Assembly: GCA_002327725.1 (NCBI GenBank)
Contig: DCXP01000003.1
Coordinates: 1 to 50,315, forward strand
Direction: 5' to 3'
Origin: Proteobacteria bacterium UBA2133
GTDB lineage: Bacteria; Pseudomonadota; Gammaproteobacteria; Arenicellales; UBA868
Length of the DNA stretch: 50,315 nt
Part shown: positions 17,626 through 25,799 of the stretch, in pieces
How positions within the stretch are numbered: position 1 is the first letter of the stretch
Layout: the number at the start of each line of letters is the position of its first letter
The notes under the pieces: model-generated
Seen by the model: the letters and a program-made list of their open reading frames with translations, nothing else
Database searches by the model: none
Told to the model about the DNA's origin: nothing
Position numbers and translations under genes: made by a program

Positions 17626-18113
17626 ATTCCCAAAGGATAGGGCAAAGTAGGGCAGACCAGGTGATTCTGCTGGTCGGTCAGGGCTTTGGCCTCGGCCGGC
17701 TGCCGTTTGCACCCGGGACTTTTGGGACCCTTCCAGGCCTTTTGCTTGCCTGGTGCTTGTGGCAGGGCGGGGAAAGTTTTTATCTCGTGGCTACGGCCCT
17801 GGTTCTGGTGTTGTCCATCTGGATTGCCAAACGCAGCGCGCAGATGCTCGGTGTTGCCGACGATCCGCGAATCGTGATTGACGAGATCGCCGGGGTACTG
17901 GTGGCCCTCGCGCTGGTACCGCCGAGTGCGCTCGCGCTGGTTGTCGGATTCTGCGTTTTCCGATTGCTTGATATCGCGAAGCCCCCGCCGATCTCCACCG
18001 TGGAGCGGCGCGTCAAAGGAGGCGTGGGAATCGTCCTTGACGATGTGCTCGCAGGTATCGGCACCAACCTCGTGCTGCAACTTTTGTTTCGCGTAATGCC
18101 GTTGGGTACTTAA
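17622..18113 (+). CDS. pgpA: Phosphatidylglycerophosphatase A
   Basis: 163 residues. PgpA dephosphorylates phosphatidylglycerol phosphate at the inner membrane. The motifs GFGLGRLPFAPGTFGTLPG near residues 22-40 and the acidic DDPRIVIDEIAG segment (about 86-97) fit the catalytic Asp-rich region, and hydrophobic helices flank them. The N-terminal 15 residues look poorly conserved. Last gene of the nusB-thiL-pgpA unit; in Pseudomonas a ribA gene follows shortly, but here a convergent ferredoxin gene does. Confidence 0.95.
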   Translation: MNSQRIGQSRADQVILLVGQGFGLGRLPFAPGTFGTLPGLLLAWCLWQGGESFYLVATALVLVLSIWIAKRSAQMLGVADDPRIVIDEIAGVLVALALVPPSALALVVGFCVFRLLDIAKPPPISTVERRVKGGVGIVLDDVLAGIGTNLVLQLLFRVMPLGT

Positions 18114-18139
18114 GTCGACGTGCCTGGCGTCTTTACAAG
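18107..18139 (+). repeat. Copy 1 of a ~30-base intergenic repeat
   Basis: TACTTAAGTCGA (18107-18118), then GCCTGG (18122-18127) and TACAAG (18134-18139). The same three blocks in the same order and strand, with slightly shorter spacing, occur at 32005-32032 before guaB. The first block contains the palindrome ACTTAAGT and spans the pgpA stop codon. The similarity looks greater than chance, but only two copies were found by eye. Confidence 0.4.
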
Positions 18140-18147
18140 AGCGCCAG
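18124..18147. terminator. Hairpin between convergent pgpA and fdxA, possible terminator
   Basis: Arms CTGGCGTCTT (18124-18133) and AAGAGCGCCAG (18137-18147) form a ten-pair stem with one bulged G and a three-base loop. It sits between two convergent genes, where a bidirectional terminator is expected. There is no T-run on either strand, so it may only support factor-dependent termination or protect the 3' ends. Confidence 0.4.
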
Positions 18148-18156
18148 ACGAGACCG

Positions 18157-18480
18157 CTAACGTTCCAGGTGTTCGAGTTTCCCTGAAACTTCCTTCCAGT
18201 CATCGGCGTCGTCCGGAGCAGGCTTCATCTCTGTGATGACGGGCCACTGTTGGGCGAGTTCGGCGTTGAGTGCAAGAAATTCCTGCTGGTTCTCAGGCAG
18301 GTCTTCCTCGGCAAAGATGGCATCGACGGGGCACTCTGGTTCACACAGGCTGCAGTCGATGCATTCTTCCGGATCAATCACCAGAAAATTGGGTCCTTCA
18401 TGAAAGCAGTCCACAGGACAGACCTCCACACAGTCGGTGTACTTGCAGCGAATACACGAGTCGCTTACTACGTAGGTCAT
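18157..18480 (-). CDS. fdxA: Seven-iron ferredoxin FdxA ([3Fe-4S][4Fe-4S])
   Basis: 107 residues, closely similar in layout to Azotobacter ferredoxin I. The N-terminal half reads CIRCKYTDCVEVCPVDC, and the second cluster motif is CIDCSLCEPECP; the spacing gives one [3Fe-4S] and one [4Fe-4S] cluster. The C-terminal extension of about 45 residues, with the ELAQQWPVIT and KLEHLER segments, is typical. It is a cytoplasmic low-potential electron carrier. It stands alone on the minus strand with its own promoter (18524-18552) and GGAG ribosome binding site. Confidence 0.95.
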   Translation of the reverse strand: MTYVVSDSCIRCKYTDCVEVCPVDCFHEGPNFLVIDPEECIDCSLCEPECPVDAIFAEEDLPENQQEFLALNAELAQQWPVITEMKPAPDDADDWKEVSGKLEHLER

Positions 18481-18523
18481 TTATGGTCTCCAGGAGTCGG
18501 TGGCAAATGAGATCGATTCGCCG

Positions 18524-18552
18524 ATTCTAGGCAATGTCGGCAAGACGGTAAA
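18524..18552 (-). promoter_or_regulatory. Sigma-70 promoter of fdxA
   Basis: Read on the minus strand: -35 TTTACC (18552-18547), 17-base spacer, -10 TAGAAT (18529-18524). The start point would be near 18517, giving a leader of about 37 bases with a GGAGA ribosome binding site 6 bases before the ATG. The -35 hexamer is the same as that proposed for guaB. The promoter begins just 4 bases past the suhB stop codon. Confidence 0.6.
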
Positions 18553-18555
18553 TGA

Positions 18556-19338
18556 TCAGGATGCGCTTCGCGCGACAATCTTTCGCAGATCCTCAAAAAT
18601 ATACCGGTTTGCAGCGACCAGATTCCCACTCTCGATGAAGCCCTGACCGCCTGAGACATCTGCCATGAGGCCGCCGGCTTCACGGATCAGCAGCGCCCCG
18701 GCGGCCATGTCCCATGGTTTGAGACCGAACTCCCAGAAGCCGTCCAGGCGTCCGGCCGCGACATAGGCCAGATCCAGCGCCGCGGCCCCGGCCCGGCGAA
18801 TTCCCGCGGTCTTGGGCAACAGACTCTGAAAGCTGCGCATCCACGGTTCAATGATGGTGAGATCCCGAAATGGGAAACCCGTGCCGAGCAGGGCGGGCGC
18901 AAGCTGACGCGTCGTGCTGACCCGGATTCTCTTGCCATTCAACTGGGCCCCCTCACCGCGGCTGGCGGTGAACATTTCATCGCGCAGTGGGTCGTAAACC
19001 ACACCGTGCTCCAGGACTTCACCGCGCATGACCCCTACAGACACTGCGAACATGGGAAAGCCGTGGAGAAAGTTGGTGGTTCCGTCCAACGGGTCGATCA
19101 CCCAGGTGTACTCTGAGCCCGGTCGATTGCCGCTTTCTTCTGCCACCACCCCATGTTCGGGATAGGCGCGGGTCAGCACATCGAGAACTGCCCGCTCGGC
19201 TTCGACATCGGCCTGACTGACAAAATCGTTTCTGCCCTTCGATGAATACTCCAGCCGGTCCAGCTGATTGAAGTACATTAAAATGACGCGTCCGCCTTCG
19301 CGGACAGATCGCACGGCAGTGTGCAGCATGGGGTGCAT
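18556..19338 (-). CDS. suhB: Inositol-1-monophosphatase family protein SuhB
   Basis: 260 residues with all metal-site motifs of the inositol monophosphatase family: the VVAEESG acidic pair at 67-68, WVIDPLDGTTNF at 79-90, and KPWDMAAGALLIREAGG near the C-terminus. In enterobacteria SuhB also joins the rRNA antitermination complex. It is divergent from trmJ, the arrangement found in most gammaproteobacteria. The 206-base gap between them holds no other gene; promoters are presumably there but none stands out. Confidence 0.96.
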   Translation of the reverse strand: MHPMLHTAVRSVREGGRVILMYFNQLDRLEYSSKGRNDFVSQADVEAERAVLDVLTRAYPEHGVVAEESGNRPGSEYTWVIDPLDGTTNFLHGFPMFAVSVGVMRGEVLEHGVVYDPLRDEMFTASRGEGAQLNGKRIRVSTTRQLAPALLGTGFPFRDLTIIEPWMRSFQSLLPKTAGIRRAGAAALDLAYVAAGRLDGFWEFGLKPWDMAAGALLIREAGGLMADVSGGQGFIESGNLVAANRYIFEDLRKIVARSAS

Positions 19339-19544
19339 GGTGAAAAAAGCGGCTCCGGGTTTTCAGATACAACGGTCGCGCGAGTCAGCAAATACGGCCG
19401 CCCGGTCACGCTGTCTTGCAGCCCGCTTCGTAGACGACGCTTGCAAAGCGGGGATCCAAGGGTTGATCGCGGGGGGCGGATTGTAGCCCAATGCCGGCCA
19501 GGCGTGGTTGGCAGACCATGATGAGACAGCAAGGTGCACAGATA

Positions 19545-20303
19545 ATGAGTTTGCGGATCATCATGGTCGAAACAACCCATCCCGGGAACATCGGGGCAGC
19601 AGCAAGAGTCATGGCGAACATGGGGCTTTCCGAGCTCCGCCTGGTAAGTCCACGGATATTTCCGGACCCGGCCGCCACTGCCCGGGCAGCAGGGGCAGAC
19701 GAGATCCTTGAGCGGGTGCAGATCTTCCCAAGTCTTGAGGGGGCGGTGGCTGACTGCGGCTGTGTTATTGGTGCGACCGCCCGGCGGCGTTCTCTCGCAT
19801 GGCCCTTGCTGGACAGCGAACAGGCGGCTTCGCGCCTTGTGACCGAGTCTGAAAGAACAACTTGCGCACTGGTATTTGGTCCGGAGGCTTGCGGTCTTTC
19901 CAATGCACAGCTTGATCTTTGTCATGCGCACCTTCGAATCGACGTGAACGAGGCATTTCCGTCCCTCAACGTTGCCACCGCGATCGCGATCATGGCCTAT
20001 GAACTTCGTAAGCAGTCGGCCTCCGCCGTCCCGACCACACCACCCCAAAGCGCAGACGCGATGGCCCCGATGACGATGGGGGAGTTCGATCAGCTGATCA
20101 AGCACCTTGAGCGCGTCCTGAACCGCACGGCGTTTCTTGCGGGACCGCGAATACGGCTGGTCCGGAAACTACGGCGCCTTCTGTTGCAGGGCGTTCAATC
20201 CAGCCAGGAGGTCAACATATTAAGGGGCGTGCTGACCTCTCTGGAGTATGCGCTCCAGGATTCTCCGGAGGATGAGCAAGTAAACAAAAAGACACCTACA
20301 TGA
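19545..20303 (+). CDS. trmJ: tRNA (cytidine/uridine-2'-O-)-methyltransferase TrmJ
   Basis: TrmJ methylates the 2'-OH of nucleotide 32 in tRNAs. It is 252 residues from ATG at 19545, chosen over the upstream in-frame ATG (19491) because the SPOUT domain begins at once (LRIIMVETTHPGNIGAAAR) and AAGGTG is suitably placed. The SAM-binding knot is visible in LVFGPEACGLSN and FPSLNVATAIAIMAYEL. In most relatives iscRSUA follows; here only iscA does, after 65 bases. Confidence 0.94.
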   Translation: MSLRIIMVETTHPGNIGAAARVMANMGLSELRLVSPRIFPDPAATARAAGADEILERVQIFPSLEGAVADCGCVIGATARRRSLAWPLLDSEQAASRLVTESERTTCALVFGPEACGLSNAQLDLCHAHLRIDVNEAFPSLNVATAIAIMAYELRKQSASAVPTTPPQSADAMAPMTMGEFDQLIKHLERVLNRTAFLAGPRIRLVRKLRRLLLQGVQSSQEVNILRGVLTSLEYALQDSPEDEQVNKKTPT

Positions 20304-20368
20304 TAAAATGTCTCTCATCTTAGAAGCGTTTTCGGCGACATCAGAACACAGGTAACACAGGCAAACGT

Positions 20369-20701
20369 ATGGCGATCACCCTCACGCAAGCTGCTGCACA
20401 GCGGGTCGCGGATCACCTCGCTTCCAGAGGTCGTGGTGAAGGCCTGCGCCTCGGGGTAAAGACGACCGGCTGTTCGGGACTTGCCTACGTGGTCGACTTC
20501 GCGGATGAGATCAGTAGCGATGATCAGGTATTTACCAGTCGCGGCGTCAAAGTGATCGTCGATGGCGAGAGTATCAAGTATATCGACGGCACGGAAATCG
20601 ACTTCGCGTCGGACGGCTTCTCGGCCGCGTTCCGGTTCAAGAATCCCAACGTGGCAGATGAATGCGGTTGCGGTGAAAGCTTCACCGTAAATCCTTCCTA
20701 G
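20369..20701 (+). CDS. iscA: A-type iron-sulfur carrier protein (IscA/HesB family)
   Basis: 110 residues with the three invariant cysteines at 35 (TTGCSGLAY), 99 and 101 (CGCGESF). A-type carriers receive Fe-S clusters or iron from a scaffold and hand them to target enzymes. IscA, ErpA and SufA cannot be separated by motif; position between trmJ and ndk argues for iscA. The expected iscR, iscS and iscU before it and hscB, hscA and fdx after it are missing. Its TAG stop is followed without a gap by the GTG of mtaB. Confidence 0.92.
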   Translation: MAITLTQAAAQRVADHLASRGRGEGLRLGVKTTGCSGLAYVVDFADEISSDDQVFTSRGVKVIVDGESIKYIDGTEIDFASDGFSAAFRFKNPNVADECGCGESFTVNPS

Positions 20702-22099
20702 GTGTCGTCTCCGACATCAGCCGCACCCGTCTCCGGGGCGCGAACAGCGCGGAGGTTTAGCTCTCCCGGAACCCCCGGACTCGCAGCCGTCTCGACGCTC
20801 GGGTGCAAGATCAACAGCTTTGAATCTGCTGCCATGGCGCAGGATCTGGCGAAAGACCAGTGGAAGCTCGTTGGCCCTGCCGAATACGCCGATCTTTACG
20901 TGATCAACTCCTGCACCGTGACTGCCGAGGCTGACCGCCAGACCCGCCAGGCAGTCCGGCGTGCACTTCGGCAGAACCCGTTGGCGCAGGTTGTCGTGAC
21001 TGGCTGCTATGCACAAAACGAAGCCGAGGAGTGCGCCGCCATTCCCGGTGTTTCCCTGGTACTCGGCAATGATCAGAAACGCGCCGTTGCCAAATTTGCC
21101 CGCACCCTCAAAAGGCCTGATGAGCCGGGGCGTGTACCGGTGCATATCGATCGGCTGACCAGTCTTCCTGCGGCGCTGCTGAACGGCTTTGATTCACGCT
21201 CAAGGGCTTTTCTGCAGGTCCAGCAGGGCTGCGATCAGTCGTGCACTTTTTGCGTCATTCACCGGGCAAGGGGCCCGAGCCGGTCTTTTGCTGAGGCGCA
21301 TGTCCTGCGCCAGATTCAGGCCTTCGTTGATTCAGGCTACCGGGAAGTGGTGATCTGCGGTGTCGATCTCGGAAGTTATACAACAGGCGAGGTCAGCGAT
21401 GAAGTCGATCTGCCTTTGACCTCGCTGCTCCGGAAAATCGCTGACCTTCCTGGATCCTTTCGGGTGCGATTGAGCTCCATCGATCCGGTACACCTGACCG
21501 ACGATCTTCTTGATCTCCTGTCTGACGGCAGCCGTTTCTGTCCGTACCTGCATGTCTCCATGCAAAGCGGCAGTACATTGATTCTGAAGCGCATGAAGCG
21601 GCGCTATGGCCGGGAATCCCTCATTGACCGGCTGTCTGCTGCGCGGCAGCGTATCGGCGGGCTGGTGCTGGGCGCCGATGTGATGACGGGTTTTCCTACC
21701 GAATCTGATCGGGATTTCACGGATTCCCTGGAGGTCATAAAAAGCGCTCAGATCATTTATCCCCATGTATTCTGTTTTTCCGGCAGGCCCGGTACACCTG
21801 CCGCCAGGATCCCGCGACAGATTGAAAGGGTCGAGCGGCGCAGACGCGCCTCGATCTTGCGCGATGCAGGTCAGACACTGCGCTGCGAGGCACTCAACAG
21901 GATGGTGGGCCAGCACGGCAGCCTCATCATGGAACGCCCTGATGCAGCAGAAAAACCCGGCGCCTATCATGGCCGGCTGGCCAATTACATGCCGGTCAGA
22001 CTTGAAGATCCCGAAAACGCCTGCTTGACAGAGATTTGTGTGCAGATTCAGGGCGTCGACAGCGATGTACTCGTTGCCCGGGTCTCGCCCTCGGAATAA
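20702..22099 (+). CDS. mtaB: tRNA t6A37 methylthiotransferase (MtaB family)
   Basis: 465 residues. The N-terminal MTTase domain has its three cluster cysteines in STLGCKIN, NSCTVT and VTGCYAQ; the radical SAM motif is GCDQSCTFC, followed by RARGPSRS. These match MtaB (YqeV), which makes ms2t6A37, better than MiaB or RimO. A TRAM-like C-terminus may be shortened. The start is GTG at 20702, giving an N-terminal extension of about 28 Ser/Ala/Pro-rich residues with no other start candidate. The gene needs two [4Fe-4S] clusters and directly abuts iscA, hinting at cluster supply from its neighbour. Confidence 0.88.
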   Translation: MSSPTSAAPVSGARTARRFSSPGTPGLAAVSTLGCKINSFESAAMAQDLAKDQWKLVGPAEYADLYVINSCTVTAEADRQTRQAVRRALRQNPLAQVVVTGCYAQNEAEECAAIPGVSLVLGNDQKRAVAKFARTLKRPDEPGRVPVHIDRLTSLPAALLNGFDSRSRAFLQVQQGCDQSCTFCVIHRARGPSRSFAEAHVLRQIQAFVDSGYREVVICGVDLGSYTTGEVSDEVDLPLTSLLRKIADLPGSFRVRLSSIDPVHLTDDLLDLLSDGSRFCPYLHVSMQSGSTLILKRMKRRYGRESLIDRLSAARQRIGGLVLGADVMTGFPTESDRDFTDSLEVIKSAQIIYPHVFCFSGRPGTPAARIPRQIERVERRRRASILRDAGQTLRCEALNRMVGQHGSLIMERPDAAEKPGAYHGRLANYMPVRLEDPENACLTEICVQIQGVDSDVLVARVSPSE

Positions 22100-22230
22100 A
22101 ATCGCCCCCTCACCCTAGGAAGGTATTCACCCGCTGCCAGCGCTCCCCGACGGTTCTTGCGGACGGGGTATCCGATACGGTGACTTAGCAGTCCAAACAG
22201 AACTTTACCCCCTGAAACTGGAGAACCTGA

Positions 22231-22662
22231 ATGAGTGTCGAAAGAACCTTTTCGATCGTGAAACCCGATGCGGTTCGACGTAATCTGATCGGAAGAATCT
22301 ATGCGCGATTTGAGTCGGGAGGGCTGCAGATCATAGCCGCACGAATGATTCAGCTGACCCGGATCCAGGCCCAGGAGTTCTACACAGTGCACCGGGAACG
22401 TCCGTTTTATGACGATCTTGTGGAGTACATGATATCCGGGCCGGTCATGGTGCAGGTACTTGAGGGGGAAAATGCGATTGCCCGAAACCGCGAGATCATG
22501 GGCGCCACCAATCCCGCCGACGCGGCTCCCGGAACGATTCGCGCCGATTTTGCGGAGTCCGTCGAGGCCAACGCGGTCCATGGTTCAGATGGGCCGGATA
22601 CCGCCCGGGAGGAAATCAGTTTCTTCTTCGACGACAGCGATCTTTGTCCGAGGACTGACTGA
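22231..22662 (+). CDS. ndk: Nucleoside diphosphate kinase
   Basis: 143 residues, standard length. The phosphohistidine is His117 in NAVHGSDG, with SIVKPDAV near the N-terminus and the Kpn-loop region intact. It equalises nucleoside triphosphate pools by a ping-pong mechanism. CTGGAG precedes the ATG at a good distance. The 131-base gap after mtaB has no clear promoter or terminator. ndk-rlmN is the conserved order. Confidence 0.97.
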   Translation: MSVERTFSIVKPDAVRRNLIGRIYARFESGGLQIIAARMIQLTRIQAQEFYTVHRERPFYDDLVEYMISGPVMVQVLEGENAIARNREIMGATNPADAAPGTIRADFAESVEANAVHGSDGPDTAREEISFFFDDSDLCPRTD

Positions 22663-22678
22663 ACGGGTCAGGAATACT

Positions 22679-23767
22679 GTGTCGGAACCCACGAATCTTC
22701 TGGGACTGGACCGGTCGGCGCTGCAGGATTACTTTGCATCACTGGGTGAAAAAGCCTTCCATGCGCGCCAGGTGCTGCAGTGGGTCTACCAGAGAGGTGT
22801 TACCAACTTTTCTGAGATGACCGACCTGCGTCTGTCGCTACGGCAGACGCTTTCCGAGTGCGCGGTGATCGACCTGCCGGAAGTCGCGCGTACACAGCGC
22901 TCGGAGGACGGGACCCGAAAGTGGCTGTTGCGCCTGGCTGACGGCAACTGTATTGAGACGGTGTTTATCCCCGAGGAGGACCGGGGCACGTTGTGCATCT
23001 CCTCCCAGGCAGGTTGTATGCTGACCTGCAGTTTCTGCGCGACCGCCCGGCAGGGCTTCAGCCGCAACCTGTCAGCGAGTGAAATCATCGGCCAACTGCT
23101 GCTCGCGGAACAGTTGTGTAAAAATGACGGGATCAGTAGCAGACCGGTCTCTAATGTCGTCATGATGGGCATGGGAGAGCCGCTCCTGAACTACGATTCA
23201 GTGGTCAGTGCGCTGAGGCTAATGCTGGATGATCTTTCGTTTGGACTTTCGCGCCGCCGTGTGACCCTGAGCACCGCAGGGGTGGTTCCGGCAATGGATA
23301 GACTCGCCGAGGACTGTCCCGTGAGTCTCGCGGTTTCTCTGCACGCGGTTCGTGATGCGGTCAGGGATGAACTGGTGCCTTTGAACCGGAAATATCCGAT
23401 TGTGGCACTGCTTGACGCCTGTCGGCGATTTCTTCGTAACGATAGCCGGCGGCGAATCACCTTCGAGTATGTGATGCTCGCAGGGGTGAATGATTCGCTG
23501 GACGATGCCAGGAGGCTCGTCTCACTGCTGCAGGGGATACCCTCGAAGATGAATCTGATTCCGTTCAATCCCGTGCCGGGTGTGAAGTACAGTTGTTCTG
23601 ACGCGGATACAATAGATCGGTTTCGGGAGCAACTGATCTCCGGTGGATTGACCACCATTACCCGGAAAACCCGCGGTGCGGATATCGCGGCGGCATGCGG
23701 GCAACTGGCCGGCGATGTCCTTGACCGAACCCAACGAAGCGCCCGACTATGTGGGGCGTCACCCTGA
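22679..23767 (+). CDS. rlmN: 23S rRNA m2A2503 / tRNA m2A37 methyltransferase RlmN
   Basis: 362 residues from GTG at 22679, which has CAGGA 6 bases upstream; the frame is open far into ndk but that part is spurious. The radical SAM cysteines are 113, 117 and 120 (GCMLTCSFC), and the second methyl-carrying cysteine is in AAACGQLAG near the C-terminus. The SAM motif MGMGEPLLNY is present. It methylates C2 of adenine in rRNA and tRNA and so, like mtaB, depends on Fe-S supply. The pilF ATG follows after two bases. Confidence 0.96.
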   Translation: MSEPTNLLGLDRSALQDYFASLGEKAFHARQVLQWVYQRGVTNFSEMTDLRLSLRQTLSECAVIDLPEVARTQRSEDGTRKWLLRLADGNCIETVFIPEEDRGTLCISSQAGCMLTCSFCATARQGFSRNLSASEIIGQLLLAEQLCKNDGISSRPVSNVVMMGMGEPLLNYDSVVSALRLMLDDLSFGLSRRRVTLSTAGVVPAMDRLAEDCPVSLAVSLHAVRDAVRDELVPLNRKYPIVALLDACRRFLRNDSRRRITFEYVMLAGVNDSLDDARRLVSLLQGIPSKMNLIPFNPVPGVKYSCSDADTIDRFREQLISGGLTTITRKTRGADIAAACGQLAGDVLDRTQRSARLCGASP

Positions 23768-23769
23768 AG

Positions 23770-24531
23770 ATGAAACGCCTTGGAACCCTACTGCTTGCGT
23801 TGACCATGGCCGGATGTGTCCCGCTGTGGGAGGACGAGCCAGGGTGGGACGCAAGCCAGCGGGTCGAGTTGTACACCCGGCTGGGGCTTGAGTACATGGC
23901 ACAGAACCGGCTGGCATCTGCGCTTGAGGCAATGAACGATGCGCTTGCCATTGCGCCTGGCGATTCAACAGCGAATCACGCGATGGCTTTGCTTAAGCTG
24001 CGCCTCGGCGAGAGCGCTGATGCTGAAACGCATTTTCGGAAAGCGCTTGCCAGTGATTCAGGAAACGTAGGCGCGCGAAACGACTACGGCAGTTACCTTT
24101 GTGGGAAAGGCAATTGGGCTGACGGTGTATATCAGTTGAAGAGCGCCCGCGATGACCCCTTTAATACGGAGCCCTATGTGAGTCAGTATGGCCTTGGGGT
24201 CTGCCTGATGGGGGCAGGTGATCTCGCCGGTGCTCGGGATCAGTTCCGGGCGGTGCTGGTGGTCCAGCCGGACAATACCACCGTGCTTTACCAGTCCGCC
24301 GTGGTCAGTTACCGGCTGGGAGAATATTTGTCTGCACGAGCTTTTCTTGAGCGCATGTTCGGTGCCGGAGGCGAATCTGCAGATAGCCTCTTGCTTGCGG
24401 TCCGTACTGAGCGCAAACTCGGTGCGGATGACCTTGCCGCTGAATATGCCGCAAAGCTCCGGGGGTCCTACCCGGGTAGTGAGCAGATCCGGCAACTGGA
24501 TGTACTGATGAGTAATACGGGTAATGGCTGA
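23770..24531 (+). CDS. pilF: Type IV pilus biogenesis lipoprotein PilF/PilW
   Basis: 253 residues from ATG at 23770. A lipoprotein signal ends at Cys16 (LTMAGC), so the protein should be anchored in the outer membrane, where PilF helps PilQ secretin assembly. The body is a series of about six TPR helices (for example MAQNRLASALEAMNDALAIAPG and the ARDQFRAVLVVQPD repeat, each matching the TPR pattern). It lies between rlmN and rodZ, its usual location, and overlaps rodZ by eight bases. The organism therefore probably builds type IV pili. Confidence 0.93.
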   Translation: MKRLGTLLLALTMAGCVPLWEDEPGWDASQRVELYTRLGLEYMAQNRLASALEAMNDALAIAPGDSTANHAMALLKLRLGESADAETHFRKALASDSGNVGARNDYGSYLCGKGNWADGVYQLKSARDDPFNTEPYVSQYGLGVCLMGAGDLAGARDQFRAVLVVQPDNTTVLYQSAVVSYRLGEYLSARAFLERMFGAGGESADSLLLAVRTERKLGADDLAAEYAAKLRGSYPGSEQIRQLDVLMSNTGNG

Positions 24532-25795
24532 TTCCGCTGCCACTTCAAACGCCAGTCCCGGCGAAATCCTTCGCGGCGCGCGTGAACTTTATGGCTGGAG
24601 TCTTGAGGAGGTGGCTGCCGAGTTAAATCTGCTGCCCGATGTCGTTGAGGCGCTCGAAGCGGATGACTACAGTCACACCGCGGGATGGACCTATGCTGTG
24701 GGCTATCTGCGCAACTATGCGCGTCTTGCGGGTGTGTCCATAGAACAGGCGATCGCTGACCGCAGGGAACTGCTGCCGCCTAAAGAGGATGGCCCCGGCA
24801 CCATGACTGAGGGCACTCCCAATAAGCCCCAACCGGTGCCGATTCAATATCGCTGGGTCGTCACTGCTGTTGTTCTGATTCTGGTGATCGGCGGCCTGTA
24901 TGCAGCCTACCTCAACCGAGCGAGCGATGTGGAGCGGGTACGGGTAGACCTCGCCGAAGAAAGTCGGTCCCAGGCTGGGACAGAAGAAGCCGGGGAGAGC
25001 GCGTCAACCGACAGCGCTGAGCAGGCGCCGTCACAGCCGGCACTCGCGGTGACCTTGACACCGTCTGAAGAAGACGGTGTCAGTGAGTCGACGCCCACGC
25101 CAGCAGTCCCGACTGAACCATCGGATGCGGATGAATCGCCTACGGTGGCAGCGACGCCTGAGGTGCCCTCGTTAACGGTCGATGCGGAAACCGCGACGGA
25201 TTCGCCAGCCGGGGCGGCTGCTCAAACACCAGCGTCTCCGTCGGCCCCGGCTGAACCGGAAAAAAAGAAGAAGGTAGCGGTATCCACCGCAACTACCGTA
25301 ACGGCGAAGGCGTCAGAGCCCAAGGTGCAGGAAAAAGCCAAGCCAAAATCGACCAGCGCGTCGTCATCCGCATCAGGGTCAAAACCGGCGAGCCAGACCG
25401 GCGCTGCGAAGTCCAAACAGAAAGTGACGAAAACAAAGCAGCCTGGCACCACGGCTTCGGTGGAGCGGCGCTTGCTGAATCCGGAATTTTCGACTGCCCT
25501 CTCTTCGATGCCAAATACAGCGGATAGTGCAAGCACGCGTCCCCTGACAGCCGACAGCCGTGGTATTACCCTGAAGGTTCAGGAAAGCACCCACGTCGTC
25601 GTCTGGGATCGGGACAACGTTGAACTTTTCCGACGGTATGTAGAGGGCGGAAAGGTCGTCAGTCTGGTCGGAAAACCGCCATTCACGCTGCTGGTCAGTT
25701 ATCCGGACGGCGCTAAGATCGTATACGGCGGTCGGGAGTTCAGTATCCCTGTCGGAAGATCAGGGCGGAATGCCAAAGTACGCGTAGGGCGCTGA
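24524..25795 (+). CDS. rodZ: Cytoskeletal cell-shape protein RodZ
   Basis: 423 residues. An N-terminal helix-turn-helix domain (about 12-80), which binds MreB in this family, is followed by one transmembrane helix at 111-130 and a periplasmic part. A linker of about 200 residues (130-335) is very rich in Ala, Ser, Thr, Pro, Glu and Lys, and the C-terminal DUF4115 beta domain closes the protein (about 345-423). The linker is longer than in E. coli RodZ and is low-complexity. Supports a rod-shaped cell. It ends 4 bases before hisS; ispG, usual here, is missing. Confidence 0.94.
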   Translation: MADSAATSNASPGEILRGARELYGWSLEEVAAELNLLPDVVEALEADDYSHTAGWTYAVGYLRNYARLAGVSIEQAIADRRELLPPKEDGPGTMTEGTPNKPQPVPIQYRWVVTAVVLILVIGGLYAAYLNRASDVERVRVDLAEESRSQAGTEEAGESASTDSAEQAPSQPALAVTLTPSEEDGVSESTPTPAVPTEPSDADESPTVAATPEVPSLTVDAETATDSPAGAAAQTPASPSAPAEPEKKKKVAVSTATTVTAKASEPKVQEKAKPKSTSASSSASGSKPASQTGAAKSKQKVTKTKQPGTTASVERRLLNPEFSTALSSMPNTADSASTRPLTADSRGITLKVQESTHVVVWDRDNVELFRRYVEGGKVVSLVGKPPFTLLVSYPDGAKIVYGGREFSIPVGRSGRNAKVRVGR

Positions 25796-25799
25796 CGCC

